DNA of 64,000 nucleotides from Chitinophaga pinensis. GTDB taxonomy: Bacteria > Bacteroidota > Bacteroidia > UKL13-3. Below are positions 44,022-52,203 of the stretch, in pieces (position 1 is the first letter of the stretch; the number at the start of each line of letters is the position of its first letter). The stretch spans positions 62,001 to 126,000 of the forward strand of contig CAMDHZ010000006.1 of NCBI GenBank assembly GCA_945898275.1, given 5' to 3'. The position numbers and the translations under genes were made by a program. A model generated the notes under the pieces. That model saw only the letters and a program-made list of their open reading frames with translations. It did not search any database and had not been told where the DNA came from.

Positions 44022-45710
44022 ATGTCAATGGAAATTGAAAAGCCATCAACCATCTGGAAGGTGATTGGTGCATCGAGTGTGGGAACACTCATTGAGTGGT
44101 ACGACTTCTATATTTTTGGAAGTTTGGCTACTATTTTATCAAAACAGTTTTTCCCTGAGGATCAAGGAACAGCCGCCTTGTTATCTACCTTAGCCATTTT
44201 TGCTGCAGGCTTTATTGTGCGTCCATTTGGAGCGCTGGTATTTGGAAGGTTAGGTGACTTGCTGGGACGAAAATTTACTTTCTTGTTAACCCTTGTGTTA
44301 ATGGGAGGTTCTACTTTTGCAATTGGATTGGTGCCTGGGTATAAAACCATTGGTATTGCAGCCCCACTTTTAATTTTATTTTTGCGTTTGGTTCAAGGCC
44401 TAGCCTTAGGAGGCGAGTATGGAGGTGCTGCTACCTATGTAGCAGAACATGCTCCTGTTAAGCGCCGTGGTTTTTTTACAAGCTGGATTCAAACCACTGC
44501 AACGCTTGGCTTATTCTTGTCATTGGGCGTAATATTATTCACTAGAAATACCCTTGGTGTAGACGCTTTTAGTGATTGGGGTTGGCGTGTGCCTTTTTGG
44601 GTTTCTATCATCTTGGTTGTGGTGTCAATTTATATCCGACTTAAAATGCAAGAGTCTCCTTTGTTTGCAAAAATTAAAAAAGAAGGTAAGATTTCTAAGA
44701 ACCCATTAAAGGAAAGTTTTGGAAACAAAACTAATTTAAAAATGGTATTACTTGCCCTATTTGGTGCGGTTATGGGCCAAGGTGTAATTTGGTATACTGG
44801 CCAATTTTATGCGCAATCTTTCATTGAAAATACTTGTAAAATAGATTTTGAACAATCACGAACTATCCTTCTTTGGGCAATTGTATTAGCCACACCATTT
44901 TTTATTCTATTTGGTTGGTTAAGCGATATTGTTGGTAGAAAATGGATAATGATGTTGGGTATGCTTTTAGGTATTTTAACCTATAGGCCAATCTATCAAA
45001 CTTTTTTAGAGGATACTGCTGCGGTTAATCAGAACAGAACTATTCTTACTGAAAAATGCACTGTTAAAGATGCCTGGGCAGTAATGGATACAAAGCACAA
45101 AAATCAAGTATTTGTGGTGAGCAAGTTGGACACTGTTTATAGCGATGGTTCCTTATTTAAATACACCACAACAGATACGCTTAGATTTACAACTGATGTT
45201 CCAAAAGCTGGTTCAATCATATTTACAAGTATAGCTGATAGCACGGCTTTGATTACCTTGAAAGTAAAAGGCATAGAAAGCAAAGACGTGTTTACAGGTG
45301 AGGTAAGTTATGCTTCGGCGAAGTCGGCAATTGGTGTAGAAAAAACCATGGGCAATGGTATCTTTTGGAAAATGATAGCACTTATTTTTATTCAAATTGT
45401 TTATGTTACCATGGTATATGGTCCAATTGCTGCTTTCTTGGTAGAATTGTTCCCAACCCGCATTCGCTATACTTCCATGTCATTGCCTTACCACATTGGA
45501 AATGGAGTTTTTGGCGGATTGGTTCCCTTCTTAAGCACCTTGATTATAGAATATACCAAAACTCCTGAAAATCCTATGGGTTCGCCTTTGGCAGGATTGT
45601 GGTACCCAATGGGAGTGGCGGCAATATGTTTAATAATTGGGGTATTGTACTTATCCAATACAATTGACGAAGATGTATCTAACGACGAAAACGAATTTAT
45701 TCACGCTTAA
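44022..45710 (+). CDS. MHS-type MFS transporter with large extra loop
   Basis: This 562-aa transporter matches the metabolite:proton symporter group of the MFS (ProP/ShiA-like). It carries GTLIEWYDFYIFGSLA, RPFGALVFGRLGDLLGRK (the MFS loop motif) and RLVQGLALGGEYGGAATYVAEHAP. The group is normally about 430-460 aa. Here a hydrophilic insertion of roughly 110 residues lies at about 325-435, between membrane segments (TILTEKCTVKDAWAVMDTKHK and on). The substrate is unknown. It is flanked by a porin gene and a small membrane protein gene. Confidence 0.9.
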   Translation: MSMEIEKPSTIWKVIGASSVGTLIEWYDFYIFGSLATILSKQFFPEDQGTAALLSTLAIFAAGFIVRPFGALVFGRLGDLLGRKFTFLLTLVLMGGSTFAIGLVPGYKTIGIAAPLLILFLRLVQGLALGGEYGGAATYVAEHAPVKRRGFFTSWIQTTATLGLFLSLGVILFTRNTLGVDAFSDWGWRVPFWVSIILVVVSIYIRLKMQESPLFAKIKKEGKISKNPLKESFGNKTNLKMVLLALFGAVMGQGVIWYTGQFYAQSFIENTCKIDFEQSRTILLWAIVLATPFFILFGWLSDIVGRKWIMMLGMLLGILTYRPIYQTFLEDTAAVNQNRTILTEKCTVKDAWAVMDTKHKNQVFVVSKLDTVYSDGSLFKYTTTDTLRFTTDVPKAGSIIFTSIADSTALITLKVKGIESKDVFTGEVSYASAKSAIGVEKTMGNGIFWKMIALIFIQIVYVTMVYGPIAAFLVELFPTRIRYTSMSLPYHIGNGVFGGLVPFLSTLIIEYTKTPENPMGSPLAGLWYPMGVAAICLIIGVLYLSNTIDEDVSNDENEFIHA

Positions 45711-45722
45711 TAAAATACTACA

Positions 45723-45995
45723 ATGAATCAAATAAGAAGAATATTAGGATTGATATGGATGGCCTTAGGACCAGTGGCTATTTATTTTATGATAGCTCAA
45801 GCTTTAATGAAAGTTGGAGATGCAAATACAAAAATAAACGCTGCCATAAATGAGGCCGCAAAAGCAGCTGCGGAGGCTGCCAAGTTAAATGTTCAAATGC
45901 AATGGGGAATCATTATTTTGATTTTCGTGCCAATTGCATTTGGTCTGGTCATTTTTGGCTATTACAGTGTAAAAGGCGAATATGATAGGGCATAA
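45723..45995 (+). CDS. Small two-helix membrane protein next to the transporter
   Basis: This 90-aa protein has two membrane segments (about 8-25 and 61-81) joined by an alanine-rich helix (AAINEAAKAAAEAAKLN). It starts 12 bp after the MFS transporter stop. I recall such small proteins (possibly DUF6814) beside MFS transporters in Bacteroidota. A role as an accessory subunit of the transporter is inferred from position only. Confidence 0.75.
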   Translation: MNQIRRILGLIWMALGPVAIYFMIAQALMKVGDANTKINAAINEAAKAAAEAAKLNVQMQWGIIILIFVPIAFGLVIFGYYSVKGEYDRA

Positions 45996-46025
45996 AAAAA
46001 GGGGGCGAATTTTCGCCCCCTTTTT
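45996..46025. terminator. Strong bidirectional terminator between the transporter run and menB
   Basis: GGGGGCGAA (46001-46009) pairs with TTCGCCCCC (46012-46020), and the flanking A-run and T-run extend the stem. It lies between the convergent small membrane protein and menB genes. Confidence 0.9.
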
Positions 46026-46028
46026 CTT

Positions 46029-46853
46029 TTATGGGAATTTAGGAAACTTTTTAAAGTCTGGTTTGCGTTTTTCTAGGAAGGAATTTTTTCCTTCTTTGGC
46101 TTCATCACTCAAATAGTATAAAAGAGTGGCATTACCTGCTAGTTCTTGTATTCCTGCTTGCCCATCTAATTCTGCATTGAATGCACTTTTTATCATACGC
46201 AATGCAATTGGACTTTTATCCATCATCTTTCTGCACCATTCAATGGTTGTATCTTCTAGTACTTCTAAGGGAACTACTTTGTTTACCAAGCCCATGTCTA
46301 AGGCTTCTTGAGCGTTGTATTGGTCGCATAAAAACCAAATTTCTCTGGCCTTTTTCTGCCCCACAACTCTTGCCAAATAGGAAGCTCCAAATCCACCATC
46401 AAAACTTCCTACTTTTGGGCCAGTTTGACCGAATTTAGCATTTTCTGCCGCAATGCTTAAATCACAAATTACATGTAGCACATGACCGCCACCAATAGCC
46501 CAACCGGCAACCATCGCCACAACAGGTTTAGGAATCCTTCTAATCTGCATTTGAAGGTCTAACACATTTAAGCGAGGTACGCCATCATCCCCAACATAAC
46601 CGCCATGACCTCTCACACTTTGGTCTCCTCCACTGCAAAAAGCTTGGCCACCTTCGCCTGTTAAAATTACACAATAAACATTTTCATCCTGCCTGGCTAG
46701 CTCCATTGCTTCACTCATTTCCTTAACAGTTAAAGGAGTAAAAGCATTATGAACCTGAGGGCGATTGATACTAATTTTAGCTATTCCATCATAAAATTGA
46801 AATAGGATTTCTTTAAATTCTTTTATGGTTTCCCAAGGGTATTTTGATTGCAT
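46029..46853 (-). CDS. menB: 1,4-dihydroxy-2-naphthoyl-CoA synthase
   Basis: MenB closes the second ring in menaquinone synthesis by converting o-succinylbenzoyl-CoA to dihydroxynaphthoyl-CoA. The 274-aa crotonase-fold protein has [11 protein letters not shown], the oxyanion segment [20 protein letters not shown], and [18 protein letters not shown], all typical of MenB. Its end, [16 protein letters not shown], is also typical. It follows menD by 34 bp on the same strand. Confidence 0.97.
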   Translation of the reverse strand: MQSKYPWETIKEFKEILFQFYDGIAKISINRPQVHNAFTPLTVKEMSEAMELARQDENVYCVILTGEGGQAFCSGGDQSVRGHGGYVGDDGVPRLNVLDLQMQIRRIPKPVVAMVAGWAIGGGHVLHVICDLSIAAENAKFGQTGPKVGSFDGGFGASYLARVVGQKKAREIWFLCDQYNAQEALDMGLVNKVVPLEVLEDTTIEWCRKMMDKSPIALRMIKSAFNAELDGQAGIQELAGNATLLYYLSDEAKEGKNSFLEKRKPDFKKFPKFP

Positions 46854-46887
46854 ATAAAATTATTATGATATGATTAACAACAAAAAT

Positions 46888-48582
46888 CTATACTAGTTTC
46901 AAAGTCAAAAAGGATTGGATGGCATTGGCTGCAGTAAGCTTATCAAATGTCAATTCTATCACTGTTAGTGCATTGTTTTTTTCGGTTTGAACCAAATGAT
47001 TTTGTAGCTGTTCACTGTTTTCTGCCAACCTGTGTTCTACTTGATAAGAGGCACAAACTTGAGCAATAGAACGTGTAAGTGGCGTAGTGAAAAAACTTAG
47101 TTTTTGTGGATGTTTTGAAGGACCATCAATCCAATTAAAGATATTTCCACCCTTATTATTGAGAACAATTACTTTTAAATTTATAGGTAACTTTTGAATC
47201 CAAAGTGCATGTTCATCATAGTTAAAAGATAAGTCGCCAATAATAAGATAAACGAATTTATCAGGTTTTGCAATTGCTGCCCCAACTGCAGTGCTAAAGC
47301 TTCCATCTATTCCGCTAGTTCCTCTATTACAAAACACTTCCAAGTCATTTCTTAATGGAAAATTCCAACTTGTCCAGCGAATAGCAGAACTATTTCCAAC
47401 TTGTAAAATACTACCATTGGGTATCAATGAAAGAATTTGATGAATACTTGTAGGTTCAGACCAAACTTGCTTTGCATGAAATTGAGTTAGAGTAGATTCA
47501 GCTTTTTCTTGTTGGCTTTTCCAAAGATTGAAGTATTGATTTTTTTCTTCAATAGCAACTTCTTTTTGTTTAGCAATAGCAGATAAATATGGAATCTCAG
47601 GAGCACAAAGTAGATGTGTCATGTTTCCCCAAGTGTCTATTGCATCTTCTGAGGCTTGTAATCTAAAATGCCAAGTAGGGTTAAATGATTTGAGCCAATT
47701 CTTTAAAGACTTGGAAACCAAAGGCCCACCAAAGGATAACAGTAAGTCCGGCCTTAATTGGTCTAATATTTCGGTTTGAACCGATTTTAAAATAAAATCG
47801 AAATTTGTAACACTTTTTGGGAGGTGTTGATTTGCGCAAACATCTGCTAAAATTACCACGCCATTGTTTTTACAAAGGGCAATTAAAGACTCGGAAAGTG
47901 TTTGGGATATAGGCCATTGGCCCATTACAATTAGTTTTTTCTTGCTATGTTTCCAAGCAGCCATAAATCCTTCAAAATTTGGAAGTTGAATGGCTCCTCT
48001 TTTTTGAAAGCTAATGGGGCTTTTTGATTCTTTTAAATCTAACTTTTGAAAATCATAGTTATAGAGCGGTTCTCTCAATGGAACATTAATATGGACAGGC
48101 CCAAATCCCCTTTCGGATAAGCAAGTATCTAATGCATTACTAACAATTCTTTCTGTAAGTTGAAAATCAATATTATCTTCTTCGAAGCAAAGCAATTCAT
48201 GGCTTCCCAAAACATGTTTGCCAAAAACTCCTTTTTGCATGATCATTTGGCCATCTTGTTGGTTTAGCAATTCTGGTGGCCTATCTGCAGACAAAACCAA
48301 TAAGGGAATTTTTTGATAATATGCTTCTGCAATAGCAGGAAAAAAGTTAAGTGTGGCCGTTCCTGATGTGCAAATTAAAACAACAGGCCTTTGTTGTTGT
48401 TGGGCTATTCCTAATGCAATAAAGGCCGCACTTCTTTCGTCTATGGCGCTATGGCAGGTAAATGAATTATTATTTGTAAATGCATAAACCAAAGGTGCAG
48501 AGCGGCTTCCAGGGCAAATAATTGCATCTGTTACGCCGTATTGGGCACAAACCTCGGCGATTGTAAAAACGTGTTGTTGCAA
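46888..48582 (-). CDS. menD: 2-succinyl-5-enolpyruvyl-6-hydroxy-3-cyclohexene-1-carboxylate synthase
   Basis: MenD is the thiamine-diphosphate enzyme that joins 2-oxoglutarate and isochorismate in menaquinone synthesis. The 564-aa protein starts with ICPGSRSAPLVYAF and has LICTSGTATLNFFPAIAEA and LLVLSADRPPELL. The ThDP site is GTSGIDGSFSTAVGAA, then GDLSFNYDEHAL and NNKGGNIF. The only start is TTG at 48582, because an in-frame stop lies just upstream and no ATG is present. It is co-transcribed with menB. Confidence 0.96.
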   Translation of the reverse strand: MQQHVFTIAEVCAQYGVTDAIICPGSRSAPLVYAFTNNNSFTCHSAIDERSAAFIALGIAQQQQRPVVLICTSGTATLNFFPAIAEAYYQKIPLLVLSADRPPELLNQQDGQMIMQKGVFGKHVLGSHELLCFEEDNIDFQLTERIVSNALDTCLSERGFGPVHINVPLREPLYNYDFQKLDLKESKSPISFQKRGAIQLPNFEGFMAAWKHSKKKLIVMGQWPISQTLSESLIALCKNNGVVILADVCANQHLPKSVTNFDFILKSVQTEILDQLRPDLLLSFGGPLVSKSLKNWLKSFNPTWHFRLQASEDAIDTWGNMTHLLCAPEIPYLSAIAKQKEVAIEEKNQYFNLWKSQQEKAESTLTQFHAKQVWSEPTSIHQILSLIPNGSILQVGNSSAIRWTSWNFPLRNDLEVFCNRGTSGIDGSFSTAVGAAIAKPDKFVYLIIGDLSFNYDEHALWIQKLPINLKVIVLNNKGGNIFNWIDGPSKHPQKLSFFTTPLTRSIAQVCASYQVEHRLAENSEQLQNHLVQTEKNNALTVIELTFDKLTAANAIQSFLTLKLV

Positions 48583-48673
48583 AATTGGCTTGTTTTAAGG
48601 TTCAATATTACTAAAAAAGTAAACAATGATTACATGTAAAACCTTGTATAAATTAAACTTTCCATTAATTTTT

Positions 48674-48733
48674 GGTTCAAACCTAAAGTAAAAAGTAATA
48701 CTAATGAATAAATTAAAATTGTAGGTTCAAACC
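48674..48733. repeat. Two copies of the iterated motif GGTTCAAACC around a gene end
   Basis: GGTTCAAACC occurs at 48674-48683 in the intergenic gap and at 48724-48733 in the last codons of the DUF5686-like gene. These are two of at least ten exact copies (either orientation) in the window; the others start at 6244, 12474, 18018, 39817, 42298, 46984, 47773 and 59155. Nine-base relatives GGTTnAACC start at 6434, 6856, 26080, 31832, 32224 and 53202. Confidence 0.8.
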
Positions 48734-49792
48734 CAAATTTATTCCAATCTTTCTGGTATTTGGTAGATTTAAATAATTAAGACGATGAACCATGCCAATA
48801 GAAGCAATTTTGAATATATTTTCTATACCATAACCAAGTTCAAAATAGGGTTCATAGTTTCTAAAGTTATAAATTGGAGAAGTTCGATTTCCTTCAGAAT
48901 CTACAATTGAGTTCACACGAAGATTTGTATTAGAAATGGTTCCATATGCAGCTTTAAGTACTGCGAAATTTCTTAACTTAAGTTTATTTTTCAATGGAAT
49001 ATGATTAAACAGAACACCTTCGAAATGTTGGGTGTAGGAACTATGAATAAACACATCGCTAATAAATTCATAGTTATTCATTAGGCTATAGTTATAATCG
49101 CTATAAATCATGCTTTCATTTCCTCTTGCTACATCTAGTAAAGGGTAAGGGAGTGGGCCAAATATTTTACCAGTATAAACGTACCAATCTGCGGTGCCTG
49201 CCCAGGAGGTATTCATATGATGAGAAACAATTAAGTTTAGTTTATCATATTCAAAATCGCTTCCACCCAAATCTTTTAAACCTCTTTGGTAACTAAAAAT
49301 TAGCACAGGTAATTTTGATTGCTCAACCCTAAACCTGTCATGTCCTCTAGAAATCATAATTTCTTTGTAGGCCCACCTAGCTTCAAACCCAATTTGACTG
49401 TTGGTAAAGATGCTTTTAAGCATAGGGGTTTCTCCAGGGTTTGTAATACTAGTAGAATAGGCAAAGGTAAAATCACCTAAAGGTTTGAAAGTGCAGTGAT
49501 CAAAAAGAAATTTAAGGGTCCAATTACTCGAGAATGTTTGAGTAAAACTTAGGTTTATTTCTTCAGTTCGATTCAACCTAATATTAGATGAGAAAAAGTT
49601 AAAAAATTGAAAGAACCCACCAGCCAAAGCGTAGCTAATAGGGGAATTAGTAATTCCCAAGATGTCATTGTCTTTTCTATATTTTATGGAAGCTACAGTC
49701 CAACGTCTGGAGTCTAAAATATAATCTACGCCAGCTCTATATTTAAACTCATTGTCTAAAATTCCATAGGCAAGGTACGTATTGAAAACAAA
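48713..49792 (-). CDS. DUF5686-like outer-membrane protein, C-terminal part (after frameshift)
   Basis: From 49792 down to the stop this frame is open and continues the gene that starts at 51234, one base out of frame. Its first residues FVFNTYLAYGILDNEFKYRAG carry on a beta-barrel pattern, and it ends with GINLGLNLQF, a typical outer-membrane barrel terminus. A TTG at 49660 could start a 315-aa product, but it would lack the first barrel strands and a signal peptide. Joined to the other part, the protein would be about 840 aa, the normal size of carboxypeptidase-regulatory-domain DUF5686 proteins. Confidence 0.7.
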   Translation of the reverse strand, partial: FVFNTYLAYGILDNEFKYRAGVDYILDSRRWTVASIKYRKDNDILGITNSPISYALAGGFFQFFNFFSSNIRLNRTEEINLSFTQTFSSNWTLKFLFDHCTFKPLGDFTFAYSTSITNPGETPMLKSIFTNSQIGFEARWAYKEIMISRGHDRFRVEQSKLPVLIFSYQRGLKDLGGSDFEYDKLNLIVSHHMNTSWAGTADWYVYTGKIFGPLPYPLLDVARGNESMIYSDYNYSLMNNYEFISDVFIHSSYTQHFEGVLFNHIPLKNKLKLRNFAVLKAAYGTISNTNLRVNSIVDSEGNRTSPIYNFRNYEPYFELGYGIENIFKIASIGMVHRLNYLNLPNTRKIGINLGLNLQF

Positions 49793-51234
49793 TTTTTTCT
49801 GAAATCATAGTTAGTTTTAAAGCCAAGTCTTAGTCTAAGGCCTTCAACCTTGTTATAGGAAAGGATATTCATGTAAGGTCCCCAATCTAACTTGCCAATT
49901 CTTTTATAACCTTCAACTAATGTGTGTGCTACTTCTACATAAGTTTTTACGATTGGAAGATTGTTTACCGAGTCTACTTTGTCAAACATTTCTTGTTCGA
50001 TAGAAGTTAGTGATTCGGTTCTTTTTACCTCCCAATAAGCTGTATCTTTATCTTTTTCACTGGCGTTTTCTAGGGTAACAACAGGGTAATCAAAGAATTC
50101 ATTATTTATTCCTATGTCTGTTTCAATGTTGGTATATGCATTATAAAATCCTGCAACCATGCCAGAGCCGTTTTTTTGAAGTCGTTCAAAATCAAAAATA
50201 ATTCTACTTTTTGAAGTTATCCAAGGGCCACCTTTGGTAGCCTGCATTTCTTGTTGAATTTTTATCCTTTGAACAAAGTTTACGTTTGCATCTTTACCTA
50301 CAGTTAAATCAATTTGTTTTAAGGCAAAACTGCCATCCGCAATCCATAATAAACCTTCAAAGCCAAGGTCTTGTTTTCTTCTTAAGTTCAATTGGATTTT
50401 ATAACATTTTATGCCATCGATTTCTAGTGAATCAAGCAAGGAAAAAATATAGTAATAATGCGCAGCATCTGCCATTGGAGAAATAAAGTCTTTGTTAAGT
50501 ATCCTTAAATAATTTTTGTTTAAATTATAATGATGCAGTTGCCCTCCCATTAAATCCATCAAATAGGAATTCGCTTCAATGCCAATTCCAGAGTACTTAC
50601 TACCTTCAATAACTTCTTTACCTTTTCCTATGCTTTTGAGATAATAGTATTTTGAAAAAGTTTCGCTTACAAACACGGGAAGTATGTGTTTACCTTCTGA
50701 GTTGTGCATTTGATGAATGGTATCAAACAAAGTTTTCAATGGTTTAAAAACTTTAGAATTCTTCATTTCCTCAGAGATATTAGACAAGGAAATATCTACT
50801 TTGCTATAGGAATTGTATTGATATGAAGCTATCTCATCTTGGTTGATTAGCTTTTTATTTTCTCTAGCGGCATCAATGATCCTTAGCGCAGGGTTTATGC
50901 CTGGCCTAATAATAGCCTCGCGCATTTCAAAGGTATGCTCATTTAGTTCTATCAAAAGGTTTTGGCTTACACCTTTTTTTATCCTAATTTTATATGGAAC
51001 ATAACCAACATAAGTAACTATAAGCGTATCTACATCTTGTTTGCTAATGATTTTAAACCGACCTTCAAAGTCTGAAGTTGTGCCACCGGGATAGCCTTTA
51101 AATCCAATACTTACATAAGGTAAAGCTTCCTTTGTTCTTTCGTCTTGTATTTTTCCAGTAATAAGGGTTTCTGTTTGAGCCAATAAGATTGAAGGAATAA
51201 GGAATAGCCAAACTAGAAATGAAAAAACCTTCAT
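49756..51234 (-). CDS. DUF5686-like outer-membrane protein, N-terminal part (frameshifted)
   Basis: This 492-aa product has a signal peptide (MKVFSFLVWLFLIPSILLAQ). A carboxypeptidase-regulatory-like domain follows at about 22-100 (LITGKIQDERTKEALPYVSIGFKG and on), then the DUF5686 region. After DFRK (residue 480) the reading frame leaves the family pattern and ends 12 codons later. A one-base shift in the A-run at 49793-49798 restores it. The gene lies 1 bp after the cyclophilin gene and is co-transcribed. It is either a real broken gene, a sequencing error in a homopolymer, or a frameshifted gene. Confidence 0.75.
   Translation of the reverse strand: MKVFSFLVWLFLIPSILLAQTETLITGKIQDERTKEALPYVSIGFKGYPGGTTSDFEGRFKIISKQDVDTLIVTYVGYVPYKIRIKKGVSQNLLIELNEHTFEMREAIIRPGINPALRIIDAARENKKLINQDEIASYQYNSYSKVDISLSNISEEMKNSKVFKPLKTLFDTIHQMHNSEGKHILPVFVSETFSKYYYLKSIGKGKEVIEGSKYSGIGIEANSYLMDLMGGQLHHYNLNKNYLRILNKDFISPMADAAHYYYIFSLLDSLEIDGIKCYKIQLNLRRKQDLGFEGLLWIADGSFALKQIDLTVGKDANVNFVQRIKIQQEMQATKGGPWITSKSRIIFDFERLQKNGSGMVAGFYNAYTNIETDIGINNEFFDYPVVTLENASEKDKDTAYWEVKRTESLTSIEQEMFDKVDSVNNLPIVKTYVEVAHTLVEGYKRIGKLDWGPYMNILSYNKVEGLRLRLGFKTNYDFRKNLFSIRTLPMEF
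49792..49798 (-). other. Slippery heptamer at the frameshift
   Basis: On the minus strand the sequence AGA AAA AAT TTG contains A AAA AAT in the zero frame, which fits the X XXY YYZ pattern for -1 slippage. Slipping back one base gives AAA TTT GTT TTC and joins the two halves of the DUF5686-like gene. A plain lost A in a run of seven explains the same data. Confidence 0.5.
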
Positions 51235-51235
51235 T

Positions 51236-52135
51236 TTATGGGAGTAAACGCATACGCATGCGAATATTCTCTATAGGTCTGTCTGCATTTCCTTTAGGTT
51301 GGTCTGCAATTTTGTCTACTACTTCCATGCCAGAGATTACTTCTCCAAAAACGGTGTAGCTTGCATCTAGGTGGGGTGCGCCACCCTCATTAATGTATAC
51401 CCCTATTTGATCCAAATTTACTTTTTCAGCATCTGGGTATTGGTCGGTATACATTTTGTCTACGATTTTTTGAAGGTTAGCCATGTAGGCTCTCAAAAGT
51501 TCTTTGTCGCCACTTTGTTGTATTTGATAAATGGCAGCCTGAATAGTATCTCTTTGGTAGCAGCTGTATAAAATGCTTTGTTTATTATTCATATTTCTAG
51601 AGTTTAGAATTTGCTCTAGCTCTTGTTGGGTAAACTTTTTGCCATGTACAATATAAAATTGACAGCCACTGCTTGCTCTTTCTGGGTTGTTATCTCTTGC
51701 AGCTGCAAGGGCGCCTCTTTTGTGGAATAAATCTCTATTGAACTCACCGGGAACTTTGTATCCAACATCTCCGTTTCCTAGCATTGCAGAACTATCGGCA
51801 TATTTAGAATTTGGGTCACCTCCTTGAATCATAAAAGATTTTATAACTCTATGAAATAGCAGGCTATCATAAAACCCTTCTTTCACCAATTTAACAAAGT
51901 TATCTCTGTGCAGCGGTGTTTCATTGTATAATTTAACCACGATAACACCATAATTAGTGGTAATTTCTACCTTTTGTTCTGGTTCAAATATTGGTTTTTT
52001 AACTGTGGTGTGTTTTGGTTTTGGCGCAGCAGTTGTTGGCTTGGTGTTTTGTTTTTTTGGTGCTGTTTTAACTTGTGCAGAAATAATTCCTGTAAACAAA
52101 AAGAATGCGATAATTAAAATTAAAATCTTTTTCAT
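51236..52135 (-). CDS. Cyclophilin-type peptidyl-prolyl isomerase, exported, with insertion
   Basis: This 299-aa protein has a signal peptide (MKKILILIIAFFLFTGIISAQ) and a lysine/proline-rich linker. The cyclophilin domain has VEITTNYGVIVVKLYNETP, LFHRVIKSFMIQGGDP (catalytic arginine in FHRV), SSGCQFYIVHGKKF and YTVFGEVISGMEVVDKIA. A helical insert of about 70 residues (about 178-250) splits the domain between FYIVHG and YTVFGEV. The protein is likely periplasmic. It is followed 1 bp later by the DUF5686-like gene. Confidence 0.9.
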   Translation of the reverse strand: MKKILILIIAFFLFTGIISAQVKTAPKKQNTKPTTAAPKPKHTTVKKPIFEPEQKVEITTNYGVIVVKLYNETPLHRDNFVKLVKEGFYDSLLFHRVIKSFMIQGGDPNSKYADSSAMLGNGDVGYKVPGEFNRDLFHKRGALAAARDNNPERASSGCQFYIVHGKKFTQQELEQILNSRNMNNKQSILYSCYQRDTIQAAIYQIQQSGDKELLRAYMANLQKIVDKMYTDQYPDAEKVNLDQIGVYINEGGAPHLDASYTVFGEVISGMEVVDKIADQPKGNADRPIENIRMRMRLLP

Positions 52136-52203
52136 TGTTTTTTTAACTTTTAAGATGAAGATAACACTTCAAGGGTTGGTTCTAACCGAAACTAAATAAA
52201 TAA

